Origin: Buddleja alternifolia | Lineage: Eukaryota; Streptophyta; Magnoliopsida; Lamiales; Scrophulariaceae | Length of the DNA: 64,000 nt | Assembly: GCA_019426215.1 (NCBI GenBank) | Contig: CM033397.1 | Span: forward strand, 26,848,480-26,912,479 | Direction: 5' to 3' | In this document: positions 35,195 through 47,046 of the stretch, piece by piece | How the letters are laid out: every line of letters begins with the position of its first letter | Numbering within the stretch: position 1 is the stretch's first letter | Made by a program: the position numbers and the translations under genes | Notes under the pieces: model-generated | What the model saw: only the letters and a program-made list of their open reading frames with translations | The model's database searches: none | Told to the model about the DNA's origin: nothing

Positions 35195-35667
35195 GGCTTT
35201 GTTTGTTTGGGTTTTCATTATACTTTTTCCATTTTCATTTTAATCTGAAAATGAAAATACACACTTTACACTGTTTTTAACTAAAAATATTCTCATTTTC
35301 ATCCTTGTTTTTAAGTTCCCGAGAAATTTCAATCATTTATTTAAAATTACATTTCACATCACTTATCTCACATTTTCTCTCTCATCCACCCATCACCATC
35401 CTCTCTCTCTCCTCTCTCATCCACCCATCGCCATCCTCTCTCTCTCTCTCTCCTCTCTCTTTAACATCAAATCCAATATTATTCATCTAATCATTACTTT
35501 TCAATCATTTCACACATCACACTCACAAATTTCAACAATTTTCAAAAACACAACCAAACACATCTACTTTTTTTACTTTTCTCACACGAAAATCAAAAAA
35601 CACGTTCTGCCATACATTTTAGAAGATGACGGTTGAAAATAAAATGAAAACACATTCAAACAAAGCC
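35195..35667. mobile_element. Tourist-like (PIF/Harbinger) MITE, 473 bp
   Basis: The ends GGCTTTGTTTG and CAAACAAAGCC are exact inverse copies, and TTA flanks both sides (35192-35194, 35668-35670), the duplication of this superfamily. The interior includes a CT microsatellite (35399-35460) and no ORF of note. It sits inside the decayed gypsy body. Confidence 0.85.
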
Positions 35668-36519
35668 TTAGCCTTCATGATTAATAAGACAAAGGATAAA
35701 AAGTTAATATTAAAGAAATATCCATGATGTCTGAATTTCCCCACGTGTTTCCAAAAAAATGAACCTCTTTACCAATAGATAGGGAGATGGAGTTCTCCAT
35801 CGAGATTTTACTCGGAACCACTCCAACAGCCAAAAAAAAAAGATCCATATCAGATGATTCCGGTCAAACTTAAGAAGTTGAAAGCTCAGCTACAAAGGTT
35901 GTTGGAGATAGGGTTCATTAAACCTAGTACTTCGTAATGGGGAGCTCGAGTGTTATTTGGCATGAAGAAAGATGGATCATTGATGTTACGTATAGATTAT
36001 TGTAGGTTAAATCATGTAACTATTAAGAACAAATATCCTCTTTAATGAATAGACGAATTACTTAACCAACTCCAAGGAGCTAGAGTGTATTCTAAGCTAG
36101 ATTTACAACAAGAATATTACCACATAAGAATCAATAATGAGGATGTGACTAAGACCGATCTTTAAACAAGATATGGATAATATGAGTTTGTTGTAATGCC
36201 ATTTGGATTGACCAATGCCCCAACAACCTTTATGGATATTATGGATAGGATATTCCATCCTTATTTGGATCAATTCTAGTGATATTCATAGACGACATCA
36301 TTGTCTATTCTAAGACCAAAGAAAATCATAAATGGCAGTTAAAGACTGTATTACAAGTCTTAAAAGACAACACACTCTATGCGAAATTTAGCAAATGTGA
36401 GTTTTGATTTAATAATGTTACCTTTTAGGTCATGTAATTCCGACGAGTGGAGTTTTTGTAAACCCCTTGAAGATAAAATCTTAGTAGAATGGAAAGGTCC
36501 TGAGAATGTCACACACACA

Positions 36520-37240
36520 AAAAATAGGGATTAGCAAGGTCACGAGGCACTTGCTTCAAGCCATAAAGCGTCTTCTTCAACTTCAACACTTTTCCTTCTT
36601 GGCCTTCAACCTCATAGCCCAAAGGTTGATCAATATATATTTCTTCTTCAAATAATCATTCAAGAAAGCCGACTTCACATCCATTTGATAGATTTTCCAC
36701 TGATTTTGAGCTACCAAGGATATAATTAAACGTATAGTTTCTAAGCGAGCAACAGGCGCAAGTATCTCACCATAGTCAATTCCTAGCTTTTGCTTATACC
36801 CTTTAGCGATGAATCTCACTTTGTACCTCTCTACTTCGCCTTTGGAATTTCTCTGGGTCTTGTACACCCATTTGACTCCAATTGTGCTTTTGCCTTTAGG
36901 TAATGTTGCCAACACCCACGTATCATTTTTTCTTATCCCTTTGATTTCTTCATCCACAGTGTCTCTCCATTTCTTATTACGAGCGGCATTTTCAAACCCT
37001 ATAGGCTCACAATCCGCAAAGAGACAAAAATGAGTCAAATCACTTATATTTTGAGGTACCTCTTCTGTCTCATCATATAACTCATGAAGACTTCTTGTTC
37101 TTCGAGGCCCAGAACTTAACTCTCCAAGCGTTGAATTGTGTGGTGCTGGTGTTGTAGGCAGAGTAGTAGGTTGCACCGTCTCTTCATTTTCTTCAAGCAA
37201 TGGATTGAAATTGTACTCTTCTTTTGAAACATTCCAATCC
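36520..37240 (-). pseudogene. pol: Copia reverse transcriptase, N-terminal half
   Basis: An open stretch of 205 residues (36583-37200) covers the linker after integrase ([12 protein letters not shown]) and the start of [44 protein letters not shown] frame change follows near 36600, and YGLKQ lies in another frame just after. The catalytic YVDD region is deleted. Confidence 0.87.
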
Positions 37241-37277
37241 CACGAGCTTTGTTCATCAAACTAAACGTCTCTACTAA

Positions 37278-37860
37278 TCACAATCTTTCTATTGCTTGGA
37301 TTGTACATGTATATCCTTTAGAACTTTGATCATATCTAATAAAGACGTACCTCTCACTTTTATCATCGAGTTTTTGTCTCTTCTCATCCGCCACATATAC
37401 ATAGCCAACACTTCCAAATACCCACAAGTGACTAACATTTGGCTTGAACCATATCCAAGCGTCTTGAGGGGTTTTCCCATCAATGCTTTTGATGTGGCTC
37501 CGGTTACTCAAATATACCGCATAAACGACCGCGTCTGCCCTAAATTCTTTCATAATATTCTTGCCATGTTGAGAATGGTTCAGTTATTTCTCTCGGCTAC
37601 GCCATTTTGTTGTGGCGATCTCGGTACCGTCATAGGATGACGAATGCCATTTTTTTCACAAAATTTCTTGAATTCATTTGATGTGAATTCTCCACCTTTG
37701 TCGGGCCGAAGAGCTTTAATTTGGTAGCCACTTTGCTTTTCCATCATGATCTTGAACTTTTTAAAAGTTTCAAACACCTCTGATTTTTCTTTCAAGAAAT
37801 ACACCTAAGCTTTTCGAGAATAATCATCAATGAAAAGAAGAAAATAATTATTTTTTCAAA
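37278..37860 (-). pseudogene. pol: Copia integrase, frameshifted
   Basis: 37580-37804 encodes the integrase core segment with the second catalytic Asp (PDKGGEF) and the Glu in PQQNGVAE. 37278-37553 encodes its C-terminal part (LSNRSHIKSIDGKTPQDAW). A frameshift or stop separates them and further damage lies upstream to about 38310. Confidence 0.85.
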
Positions 37861-38318
37861 GCGATGATGGCATGATAAGTCCGCATACATCCGAGTGTAT
37901 CAACTCCAAAGGGTGTTGGACTCTCGAAAAAAATGATTTAGAAAACTCTTTCTTGCTTGCTTTCCAAAAAGGCATCCTTTGCATAATTGGTTTGGATGGT
38001 CAATGCTCGGCAATTCTCTTACCATGCCTCTTTTCTTCATCATTTTCGTACCATCAAAATTCAAGTGCCCAAATCTCATGTGCCAAATCTAAGATAAATC
38101 TTTGACGCAAGCTTGTAAACACCTCGAAACATCGCTTTGAATGTTAAGCATAAACATTCTATTTCTAATCATTGGAACCTTCACCAACAAGCGCCCATTT
38201 TCATCTTTCTTCATCAAACTTTTATTTTTCAAATGAAATCATAAATTTTCTCCAAGAGTTGTCCCAAACTCAAAATGTTACTTTTTATTTCTGGCACGTA
38301 GAAGTCATTGGAAATGAA

Positions 38319-38528
38319 TTAATGGCTTCCATTCTTAAAACGTATCAAAATTGTACCTTTCCCTTTGACTAGGGCTTGAGATGAATCTCCAAATGTAATA
38401 TTCCCACCAATCGTTTCATCAAGCTTCATGAAAAGATTTCTCTTTCCATAAATATGGCTACTTGCGCCAGAATCAATGTACCATTGGTTCTTATCTTCAT
38501 GCTCGAGACTTTTGCATGCTAGAAGCAT
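38319..38528 (-). pseudogene. pol: Copia protease fragment
   Basis: The open stretch includes NQWYIDSGASSHI, the aspartic protease active site of copia elements, followed by the usual GDSSQALVKGKGTI pattern. Confidence 0.85.
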
Positions 38529-38549
38529 AGTGGGATCTCATTCTTCAGT

Positions 38550-39480
38550 GTTGCTCTCCACGAAATTGTTTTTTTTCTCTACGTCATTTTCACATTCCCA
38601 AGCAAAATGACCAAGGTATGACAATTATAGCATTCGACGCTTGATTTGTCATAACTTCTCGAATTTTGCTTCCAATTTCTTCCTTGACCTCGTACACGGC
38701 CTCTTCCTTCATTAAAATTTTGGCTCTTCTCCTCTTTACTTGATGGTGTATAGCCATTTCTTCCTCTTCCACTATTTCATCCACGTCCTCGGTCTCTTTG
38801 GAACATGCTACGTCTTTCTTTCTTCTCCTTCAAAGAAAGTTTTGCTTGTAAAGCTTGCTTCACCGACTTGGGTTTTGATTTCTTACCGTCCCTCATGCAC
38901 TTGTAAGGAACTGGTGAGCTCATCAATGGTCATGGTGTCCAAATCCTTGAACTCTTTAATGGCGACGACGACATAGTTAAACTTTAAATCTAATGATCGT
39001 AGTATATTTTTTCAATAACTCGATCATCCTTTATGTCATCTCCATATCTCTTCATTTTGTTGACAATGGTCAAAAACTCTTGGAATATAATCCGAGATCG
39101 ATTTGGATTCTTTCATTTGCAGGGACTGAAATTCTGTTCTTAGTGCTTGGAGACGAACTTTCTACATTTTATCGACTCCTTTAAAAGAGGCCAGCTTGGA
39201 GAATTTCCCAAGCTTGCTTGGAGATGGTGGCACTAGAAACTTTCTCGGACATTTTTTCATCCAAACTTTGATGGATGAGAGTGAGAGCCTTTTAATCATT
39301 CTTTAAAGCGGCGGCATCTCCCACTTTGACGCCGGACTCCATGGGCTTCCAAACGTCATAGGCTCCAAGCAACGCGTTAATGTGAATGTATCAATTCTCA
39401 TAATTCTCTTTTGTAAGTGGTAAACTTGAAATGGAGTTCCATTCGAAATCTTCTCTCCAAGCTCAATTGCCTCCAAACAC
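38550..39480 (-). pseudogene. gag: Copia gag remains
   Basis: The region between primer site and protease has no long ORF. Fragmentary gag-like pieces on the minus strand, including a degraded zinc-knuckle area near 38600-38640, are broken by stops. Confidence 0.6.
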
Positions 39481-39485
39481 AAATG

Positions 39486-39499
39486 GCTCTTGATACCAA
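39486..39499 (-). other. Primer-binding site of the minus-strand copia element
   Basis: The minus strand reads TTGGTATCAAGAGC, the tRNA-Met primer site with one extra A relative to TGGTATCAGAGC. Confidence 0.7.
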
Positions 39500-39501
39500 T
39501 T

Positions 39502-39828
39502 CGTTAGAAATTGGAGAGTAATATTAACACTCAACTCTTGAACTCACTTTGTAGAGGAGTGGAGGAAACAAGTGACTCTATTTTACTTCGTTCTTAACTC
39601 TTGAACTTGATTTCAACTTGATTACAAAATGACTACAACTTGTACCTATTTATAGGCAAACTCAAACATGTATTCAGCCGTATACATGTACCACTAATTA
39701 ATTCTAGTCATCCCTTTTTTCCCATACATGAATTAAACCAAAAGACAAATACATGTATCATACTAAAACAATGTACCTAATTAAATACTTAGACTTATCT
39801 AGACGAATCTAGTTCATTATTTTCAACA
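39502..39828 (-). repeat. 5' LTR of the minus-strand copia element
   Basis: 327 bp; on the minus strand it starts TGTTGAAAATAATG and ends at the primer site in CTAACG, where the usual CA has become CG. A CTATAAATAGG promoter motif (rc of about 39648-39658) supports the orientation. No second copy is present. Confidence 0.78.
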
Positions 39829-40129
39829 GAATCATAGCCACTTTGCTACAAATTAGAAAGAGCAAATCAATTGATAAATCAACCAAAAAAAAGAGTACCT
39901 TGAAAATGATGATATAAAATAAAAGAATATATATGTAGAAGTATACTATTTTTTTTTTAGGTGCTGAATAAACCCATTATATTAATAACATAAGGCAAAC
40001 ATATAACCTTTAATGCATTCAATTCCAGCCATGCTTGTATACGATAAGTTCTCACTCTTTTAAGATCCATCTTCAAATATTCTTGTCTGCACTCTCTTCT
40101 CTTTTGAAGAGTAGTGCCGCCTAGGGTTC
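39829..40129. other. Intergenic, no gene seen
   Basis: AT-rich sequence with no coding character or clear repeat. Confidence 0.55.
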
Positions 40130-41090
40130 TGCCGCCGTTGTGGCAGCGGCCTCCTTTCCACCTGAATTTTCCGATCTTCCCCTCTTCTCCTCTCTCATCT
40201 CCTCAACATTTCCATCCCGATGTATTTTTCCATTACCACACCTAACAAAAAAATGCCAAGAATCCGTCCTCCTTCCCACCTCAAGGGCCCTCATTGGAGA
40301 TCGTCACCTCCGGCGCCTCCACCAAGTCAAAGAGCGGCTGAATCAACAATGGAGAAAGCTCTTTTCCGACGGTCACCGCCATGTTTCACGTCACCGTTGG
40401 CCAATCCACTACTTCGTTGTCTAAGACAAAAAGAGGGAAGCCATTGATGGTTACCCTTTCTTTTGAAGATAAAAAAGTGGCTTCCACCCTCCATTTTTCA
40501 GAATTCTCTTTGTTAAAAGACGAGGAACTTTTTGCTTTGCCGGTCGAGTATGTTTTAATCGTTTGTATCAGCTTCCCGTGTTCCCTCAGATCGAGAAATG
40601 GGGTCGTTCTGCTTTTCTTTTTCATTTTAGTTTTTGTATTATGTTTTTTTGTTATGTGTGTTTGTTGGTTCCCTGGTTTTTGTTGCATATTATATGGCAA
40701 AGTATGACGAGTTCTCTTAAACACTTTCATTTGGAGTGTGGAAAGAAGACTCTTCATATTGATTGTGATAAGAAGACTCTTGATGGAGTTGTGTGTTTGA
40801 GTTGTTCCCTCACGGAGAACATGGTTCTTGTTCAACTTGATACCTTCCTTTTCGGGGATTGGGAGCCGCTGCTAGATTTGGTCTCCTGCTACAGACGAGA
40901 TTCAGACCTTCATTCTGGCGCCGTTTGTTCTAACTGAAGTGTCTGTGATAATTTTTGTGCTTCCATTTTAGAGTCTTATTTATTTTTTGTCATATCTGCT
41001 ATCTGTGTTGATGAGCAGAAAGTGTATGCCCTTGGGCTGAATTTTGTAGTTACTTTCTGTTTTATTAATGCATAAATTTTATTTATCAAA
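40130..41090 (+). mobile_element. Possible truncated LINE-like retro-sequence
   Basis: A less AT-rich block with overlapping short ORFs (40140-40424, 40381-40707, 40563-40937) ends in TTTTATTAATGCATAAATTT, then TTATTTATCAAAAAAATAAG, resembling the 3' tails of plant L1-type LINEs. No endonuclease or RT motif is visible, and no target duplication was found. It could also be a decayed host gene. Confidence 0.33.
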
Positions 41091-41311
41091 AAAATAAGCA
41101 TAGTCATCACCATGAAGACGACCAAGAAAAAGTTGAACTGAATCGTTAGAACACTGAGTATCCTTTTAATTTAAATGGTAGATTTGATAATTATTTATAT
41201 TTGGAAACATGTAATTTCGGCAAAATATTTAATGAATTTTGCAATATTTTAGTTCAGTACATTTTCGAAAAATGCTACTATTAAGGGAAAATTAAATGGA
41301 ATTAATTAAAA

Positions 41312-42231
41312 GGACAAATGTCACTTATAGTACTTAAAGTATTAAGTTTGTCTCACTTACGTCCCTATACTAAAATTTGTTATGCTACCATCCCTAAAGT
41401 AATAATTTTGTCTCACTTTAGTCCTTTTAGGTAGAAATTTAACGGAAAGTAGGCACGTGAAATACACATGCCCGTCAAGTAAGGTTAAAATGGTAAGATT
41501 AAATTTTTTGTTTCACTTTGTTTCCTTTTTTGGAATTTTAGTCTCGCTTTGCTTCTTTTTTTTTCGAAATTTTTGTTTCGATTTGGTCCTTTTTTTTTGG
41601 TCCTACAAATAGAAATGACCATAAACCCTAAAAAAGTTCTAAATTTTATCTATTTCGATGAAATTAGACACTATTTGATACGATAATCATATTATTTAAC
41701 ATGTAATAGCACAATTTCACACTCAAAGATACGGGTTCAGACAAACTCACAAGATCTTGGAGTTTGTCCAAATTTTCCCATCTCCCGCAGCTTCATTGTC
41801 CGAAATAATCCATGAATTTATTGTTTTTTGAAAGCGCAACCTTTATTTTGTGGAGTAATCGGCTTGTCTTGGCAAAAATGGAGTAATTTTTGCCCAATTT
41901 TGCTCAATTTTGGAACCCTAAATCACCTTTTACTTGCTGTTGGTGTGTTGGTGTTGAGAGAATGAGTCTAAGTGGCAGCAACTTGCTCCCGTCCTTTACT
42001 TGGTTTTCCTTTTTCTTTTTTTTTTCTTTTTTTCATTTTCAAGTTATTTTACCATTTTACCCTTAGTTGACCTGTGTGTATTTCACGCATCTACTTTCTA
42101 ATCAATTTCCACTGGAAAGGACTAAAGTTAGATGAATTTATTACTTTAAGGGCTGTAGCGTAACAAATTTTAATTTAGGAACGTAAGTGAGACAAACGTA
42201 ATACTTTAGGGACTATAAGCGACATTTGTCC
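41312..42231. mobile_element. Mutator-like non-autonomous element, 920 bp
   Basis: Inverted repeats of about 115-130 bp start GGACAAATGTCACTTATAGT and end with the inverse GCGACATTTGTCC. The flanks TAATTAAAA (41303-41311) and GAATTAAAA (42232-42240) match in 8 of 9 bases, in line with Mutator-type duplication. The interior has poly-T runs and no coding sequence. Confidence 0.8.
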
Positions 42232-42240
42232 GAATTAAAA

Positions 42241-43860
42241 TTTTGAAGATGGATCTTAAAGTCCGATTTGAATTTGATTTGTTGGGATTTGAAAACTACT
42301 AAAAAGAAGCCAATAAGATTTTTTCATTTAATTAAATTAATACAAAATTTTAGAAAATTAGAATTTGAGTTAAAGTTGGTCAATAAAAGTCAAACACCTC
42401 CTTCAAATATATAATAGTATAGATAGATAGATATGTCACCACTAATACAATCATCAGCTGTCTTAATTCCTTTAGAAAACTCATTGATAAATACATCTTC
42501 AAAAATCTTATCAAAATAGGTTCTCTCTAAAACCAAACCTTCTTTTTTCTTCTATTTTTCACCGCTGGCGATGGCATGGTGAAGCAGTCATCTACTTCAC
42601 CATTATTACCACCACTATCGTCGGCGAGTTGGATTGAAGCACCATTCTTCAAGTTGTACATCAAATCTTCAAATCTGACGAGACGAATATGGATAAAGAG
42701 ACAGAGACAGATCTGACGAGAAGAAGACGGATGATATTTAAGTTTTTATATAGCATTTTAAATATTTTGTTTAGTATTTTATTTTTTCTCTCGTATGAGA
42801 GTTTGCTTTCTCTCTCGAATGAGAGTTTCATCTCTCCTTGCATAGGAGTTGCACAAAAATTTTATTGTATTCGTTTGTGAGTTCTTCAGAACTTGATAGT
42901 TGGTGTTTCAGATGTTCTTATTACATCGTTTGAGTCAATATAAAGTATATTATTTCAGGCGCTGTAAACTTTCGATTGAATATAATGATATATAAGACCG
43001 GTTTTTTTTAAAAAAAAGATAGCTATAATTAAAACATTATTAGCACAATTATTACCGATGATAAGTTTGTGACAAAATCAACAATGTAGCGTCGTATGTA
43101 TAGAGTTTGTTGATTCTTTTGAAACGTCCCGAGTTCACTGTGGAGCAATTTTTTTTTCTTTTTTTTGTAGAAACTGTGGAGCAATTTTATGTACTAATTC
43201 TTAGTTGGGCTTTATTACATTAAGGGGCTGTTTGGTCCATATTCCACCTCTTGGGCAACACAATACTTAGAGCCAATTTGCAATTGTTTTATTTTTAAGT
43301 TGGATTTTCATCGAAAAGATGCAAAATAAAATCTTTGATCAAGTAGAATCTGAATCATTAGTAGAAAAAAAATATTTTTAGTATTCTCCTCATCAAATTT
43401 ACAGGTCCATAAAGTTTACTATAAAATTTGAGTTTAGGATAATAAACATGACAACACGACTCTATGTTTACATTCTACTTCAATTGTCAGTTAAATTAGA
43501 ACTAATAAATACATGGAAAATACTTAGTTGGTTACAATGTTTATTAGCATTTAGAAGGTCCAATGCCAATAGCTATGGGCTTTCAAACACGGCAAATATT
43601 ACTGGACCTCACAAAAATAATTTCCAAATATTTCAAATAATTTGTCGACTCCTGATGCCCTAATACATTTCACCATTTATTTACCCCGCGTATTTGGGCT
43701 AGGCGTTGCATTAGGGTCCATCGAAGATATTTCAATTCCAGGATCTAGTAGAAACATACAATTTAACGGCCCACGATAGCACCATTCTCATTAGGCTAAT
43801 ATAGATGTTGATTGAATACCTGATATTTGAGCTTATCACAAAAGCTTACATGAGGATCTG
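42241..43860. other. Intergenic, no gene seen
   Basis: AT-rich sequence. A GGGGCTGTTTGGTCC phrase at about 43225 resembles one end of a MITE, but no partner end was found. Short ORFs (42689-42880, 43448-43663) lack features. Confidence 0.55.
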
Positions 43861-43867
43861 ACCTCCT

Positions 43868-44065
43868 TAGACACTGCTTGGCTAAGCTTATTTTAACGAG
43901 GGATTCCTTTACTTATTTTTCAGAAACTTTTGAGCTACTGACAACTTATTTTGAGAATTTATAAGATGTTTTGCTAAAAAGTTTACGAAACACTCTATAA
44001 GAGCTTATAAGCTCTTAAAAATTTTATAAGCTATTTTAAGTGGCTTAAAAGCTTAGGCAAATATC
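43868..44065. mobile_element. MITE-like element, probably hAT-type
   Basis: The left side TGCTTGGCTAAGCTTATTTT is roughly mirrored by GGCTTAAAAGCTTAGGCAAA on the right, with internal GCTTATAAGCTC motifs. No target duplication could be fixed, so the class is tentative. Confidence 0.45.
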
Positions 44066-45185
44066 CCCTTAAGTCATACAGGTTCAGCAACACACAGTAC
44101 CTCCGGCTACTCCATTACCCGCCATAATAAAGAAAAGTACATCACAACAGGTAGGTCTCTTGGGTCTATAAAAGGTAAAGTCTGATTCGGAAGTTAGTGT
44201 TAGATTATTTTCAAATTAAATAGTTAAATATTGCCTAAAGGTGCAACCTCTCGGTGGAGGTTTTTGAAATCCGAAAATATATCTTGCCATTCAAAGTTTT
44301 TCCGGCCGTTACATCAATTTTCTTTGAAAGGGTGTGATTCAAAAGGTATGACTATTCATTTAATTCCAATATATACAGAAAGCGACTGAATGAAGGATAT
44401 ACAGAAAAATTAATTCTGATACCTTGCTTTTCTAAAACAATCTGTCCGCTTCATTCTTGATTTTACATAACACCAAAATTCTATACTTCCATCATTCAAT
44501 TTTGGTTACTGTACTGCTGAGAAAATTCCATTTCCACCAAGTTTCAGATTTACATTTCACATATTACCGTATCCACAGCCTACATCAATTTTGAATATTT
44601 GGGTTTGTCTTCGAAAGTGCAATTCACAGGCAAACAACAGTTCTTATGACTGGGCTCTATTGTATCCTTGGACAAATTCGCTATTAACTCAATTGCACTC
44701 AGTAGGGGGCGAATATTGTCTCGAGGAGAGCGTAAATTTGAGTGACTTGGAGGCTATACGAAATCATTCGTTCGAGTTATTCATCCAACATTTCTAACAG
44801 TTAGATATGCCTACAAATTGCCTAGATAAGAGAGCCTTAAATCATGTTTTTTTTTCTGTATTCACATTCTCTCTCAGAAAAACAATATTGATTTTATTTC
44901 TTTTTAAAATATGTGCATTGTAAAATTATGGAAATATACGGATGAATGCATTTAGCCTTTATAAAAATATAATATAATCACTGATCTAATAGTATCACAT
45001 GTGAAGTCCGAAAAAGAATTCAAACATCAAGGAGGTGGATGTTAAATCCAAAATTTTAGTTAAAGTGGTTGCAAATATCCATTTTCGGCTGGGTCATTTT
45101 GGGAACACATTAAGAAGTTAAAATGATAATTTGATTCAAATTAAGTAGTTAATGTGAGAATTTGGTGTATTTTGAAGGAGTATTC
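44066..45185. other. Intergenic, no gene seen
   Basis: Mixed sequence with one short featureless ORF (44591-44797). No recognisable repeat. Confidence 0.55.
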
Positions 45186-45285
45186 TTAAAATCGGACCGG
45201 ATAGCGAACTGGAAAAGTGACCGGATCACGGGTCACCGGTTCAACCGTCGGGTCAACCGGGGTCGAACCGGTGACGCCATAATTA
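45186..45285. repeat. GC-rich ACCGGTTCAACC-type repeat
   Basis: Clustered CCGG, GGTTCAACC and GGTCAACCGG motifs form a GC island of about 100 bp. Similar blocks recur in plant genomes as pieces of small transposons. The class is not resolved here. Confidence 0.5.
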
Positions 45286-45481
45286 TGCAATAAATAATAA
45301 TTAATATACTATTAAATATATAAAATATGAAAATATGAAGAAAAAAATATGCATTTCCTATATATATATGAAAATATGAAACAAAATACGTATTTCCTAT
45401 ATTTGGGGGGCCAATTGCATATCTTTAGATTTTAAAGGGGTCAATTTCAGATTTTTAGAATTTAAAAGGTTGAATTTCATT

Positions 45482-46931
45482 TGTTAGGAATTTCACGTTA
45501 GATATTTTGATGATGACAAGATAGGATTCTATGTTAGACCCCGCAATATAATGTATTCATAGATCAATTGTATAAGCGTTTGAAAGTATATAATTATGTT
45601 AGGCTTGTAATTTGTATCTTTGTAGATTTTAGACTAAGTATTAGATACCGAGCCGCTAATGGAATTCTAGGTGAGTCTATTAGAGATGAAGTTGAAGATC
45701 AGCGTCTGAAGTCAAAAGAAGATGAAGATTTATCCTTAGCGTCTGTCAAACGTTAAAGGACTATTTCAAGATTCATGAATCAAGCGCTCAATGTAGCGAC
45801 CAATATCAAATTCACCTGAAATAAATCCTCAAGTCATGAAGGACTTAAATGGAATCATTCAACGGACATTTATTTCCAACGAGAAATAAATTCAAATGCA
45901 TTAAATGTGATAAGCCAATATGACTTGTGGACAAGCCACCTTTTCACTAGACTGTCAGAATTTCCGAGTTTATAGCTGCTCCCGTCCAATCGGAACCAAC
46001 AGGATTTCAGGAATGTCAGAGAAAAGGTGAAATCACGCGCCGCGTGAAAGGCACGCTCCTACATGTGCCCAACGGACATAATCCCAAGAATTGCCAATAA
46101 AAACCTAATTCCAGCAAACCCTAAATGAAAAAAATAAGAGAGATATACGTACATGCACAAGAATTTTGCTGAAATTCTCTTTCAAAGAAAAAGCTTAGAA
46201 ACTCCATAGCCAAAATTCTTCAAACTTTTTACATACATTCCATACAGTTACAAATATCTCAAACATCTTCCAAAGAAGAAACTTAAACTCTTACTGAGAT
46301 ATTTCAAGTTGTTTGATCTTTCCAAAAACAAACAAACCCTTGTGATAAAACACTCAACCTTTCATCTGAGTGAGAAAGTGTTGAACCCTTTACAGACAGT
46401 ATTTCTAAGTGAGAGAAGCTTGTAGAAGAAGATCTTTATTGGTGTTGAAATCTGTGTGATCAAGGAGCCCGAGATCATTTTCACCTAGTTACTACCTTGT
46501 AGAAGATTCTGTGTGATTCTTTGATAATCATCTTAGTAAACTCCCTCTAAGTAAAAAAGGAGAAGAAGGACGTAGCTGGGATTACATCACCCAGTGAACC
46601 TTATCTATCTTGTGTTATTTACTTTCATTATTGTCTTGCTTTATATTATTTTATCTATTTAACCTTAACGAACACTAAAGCTTTAAAATCATTTCCGCTG
46701 TACTAACCCTGATTAAGCGATCTAAGCATCAACCTACTTTGGTAAATTGCCGAAATCACTAAATCTAAGTTATATTTACTGTAGCGCCTGACCCAAGCGC
46801 TCAGCTTCCTAAGCGTTCTAATCTTTAAAAGTGATACCAAAGTTTTCAAGTTGAAAAAGACTTCAGTGTCTATTTAAACCCCCCCCCCCCCCTCCTTTTT
46901 AGACCCTTTCTTATGCCACTTGGGACCACCA
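45482..46931 (+). repeat. 5' LTR of body A
   Basis: 1,450 bp, starts TGTTAGGAATTTCACG, ends GGGACCACCA, with a 14-C run at 46879-46892. Compared with the middle LTR it has small deletions and point changes. Confidence 0.9.
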
Positions 46932-46933
46932 AG

Positions 46934-46945
46934 TGGTATCAGAGC
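46934..46945 (+). other. Primer-binding site of body A
   Basis: TGGTATCAGAGC, two bases after the LTR, complementary to initiator tRNA-Met. Confidence 0.93.
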
Positions 46946-47046
46946 GGTTGAAGTAGAAACCTAAGAATTTCCAAGCGTAACTGCTTGTTTAGATCTATTT
47001 TTCTAAAACTTAGTCGCTTTAAAATTCTCTCTCAAAACATCTCATT

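Larger units (their letters stand above)
32802..36508 (+). mobile_element. pol: Decayed gypsy body (primer site, protease, RT), interrupted twice
   Basis: The primer-like site TGATATCAGAGC (32805-32816) follows the LTR. After the solo LTR, 34504-35180 holds the end of gag and a retropepsin-like stretch (EYDIILGMDWLSYHRGQ near 35005-35055). A MITE interrupts at 35195-35667. From about 35730 the RT can be followed with many stops: [26 protein letters not shown] near 36200 and FIDDIIVYS near 36285-36310. It breaks off near 36508 in the connection region (WKGPENVT). Integrase, RNase H and the right LTR are absent. Confidence 0.8.
36520..39828 (-). mobile_element. Copia element, minus strand, lacking its 3' half
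   Basis: Read leftward: LTR (39502-39828), primer site, gag remains, protease, integrase and the first half of RT. RT stops at the YGLKQ motif (about 36545-36570), where the element adjoins the gypsy RT remains. The rest of RT, RNase H and the second LTR are missing, so a deletion joined the two elements. Stops and frameshifts are frequent. Confidence 0.87.

Noticed and set aside
40386..40835. Minus-strand ORF of 149 codons
   Set aside because: Overlaps several plus-strand ORFs of a LINE-like remnant, has a low-complexity Lys-rich middle and no domain.
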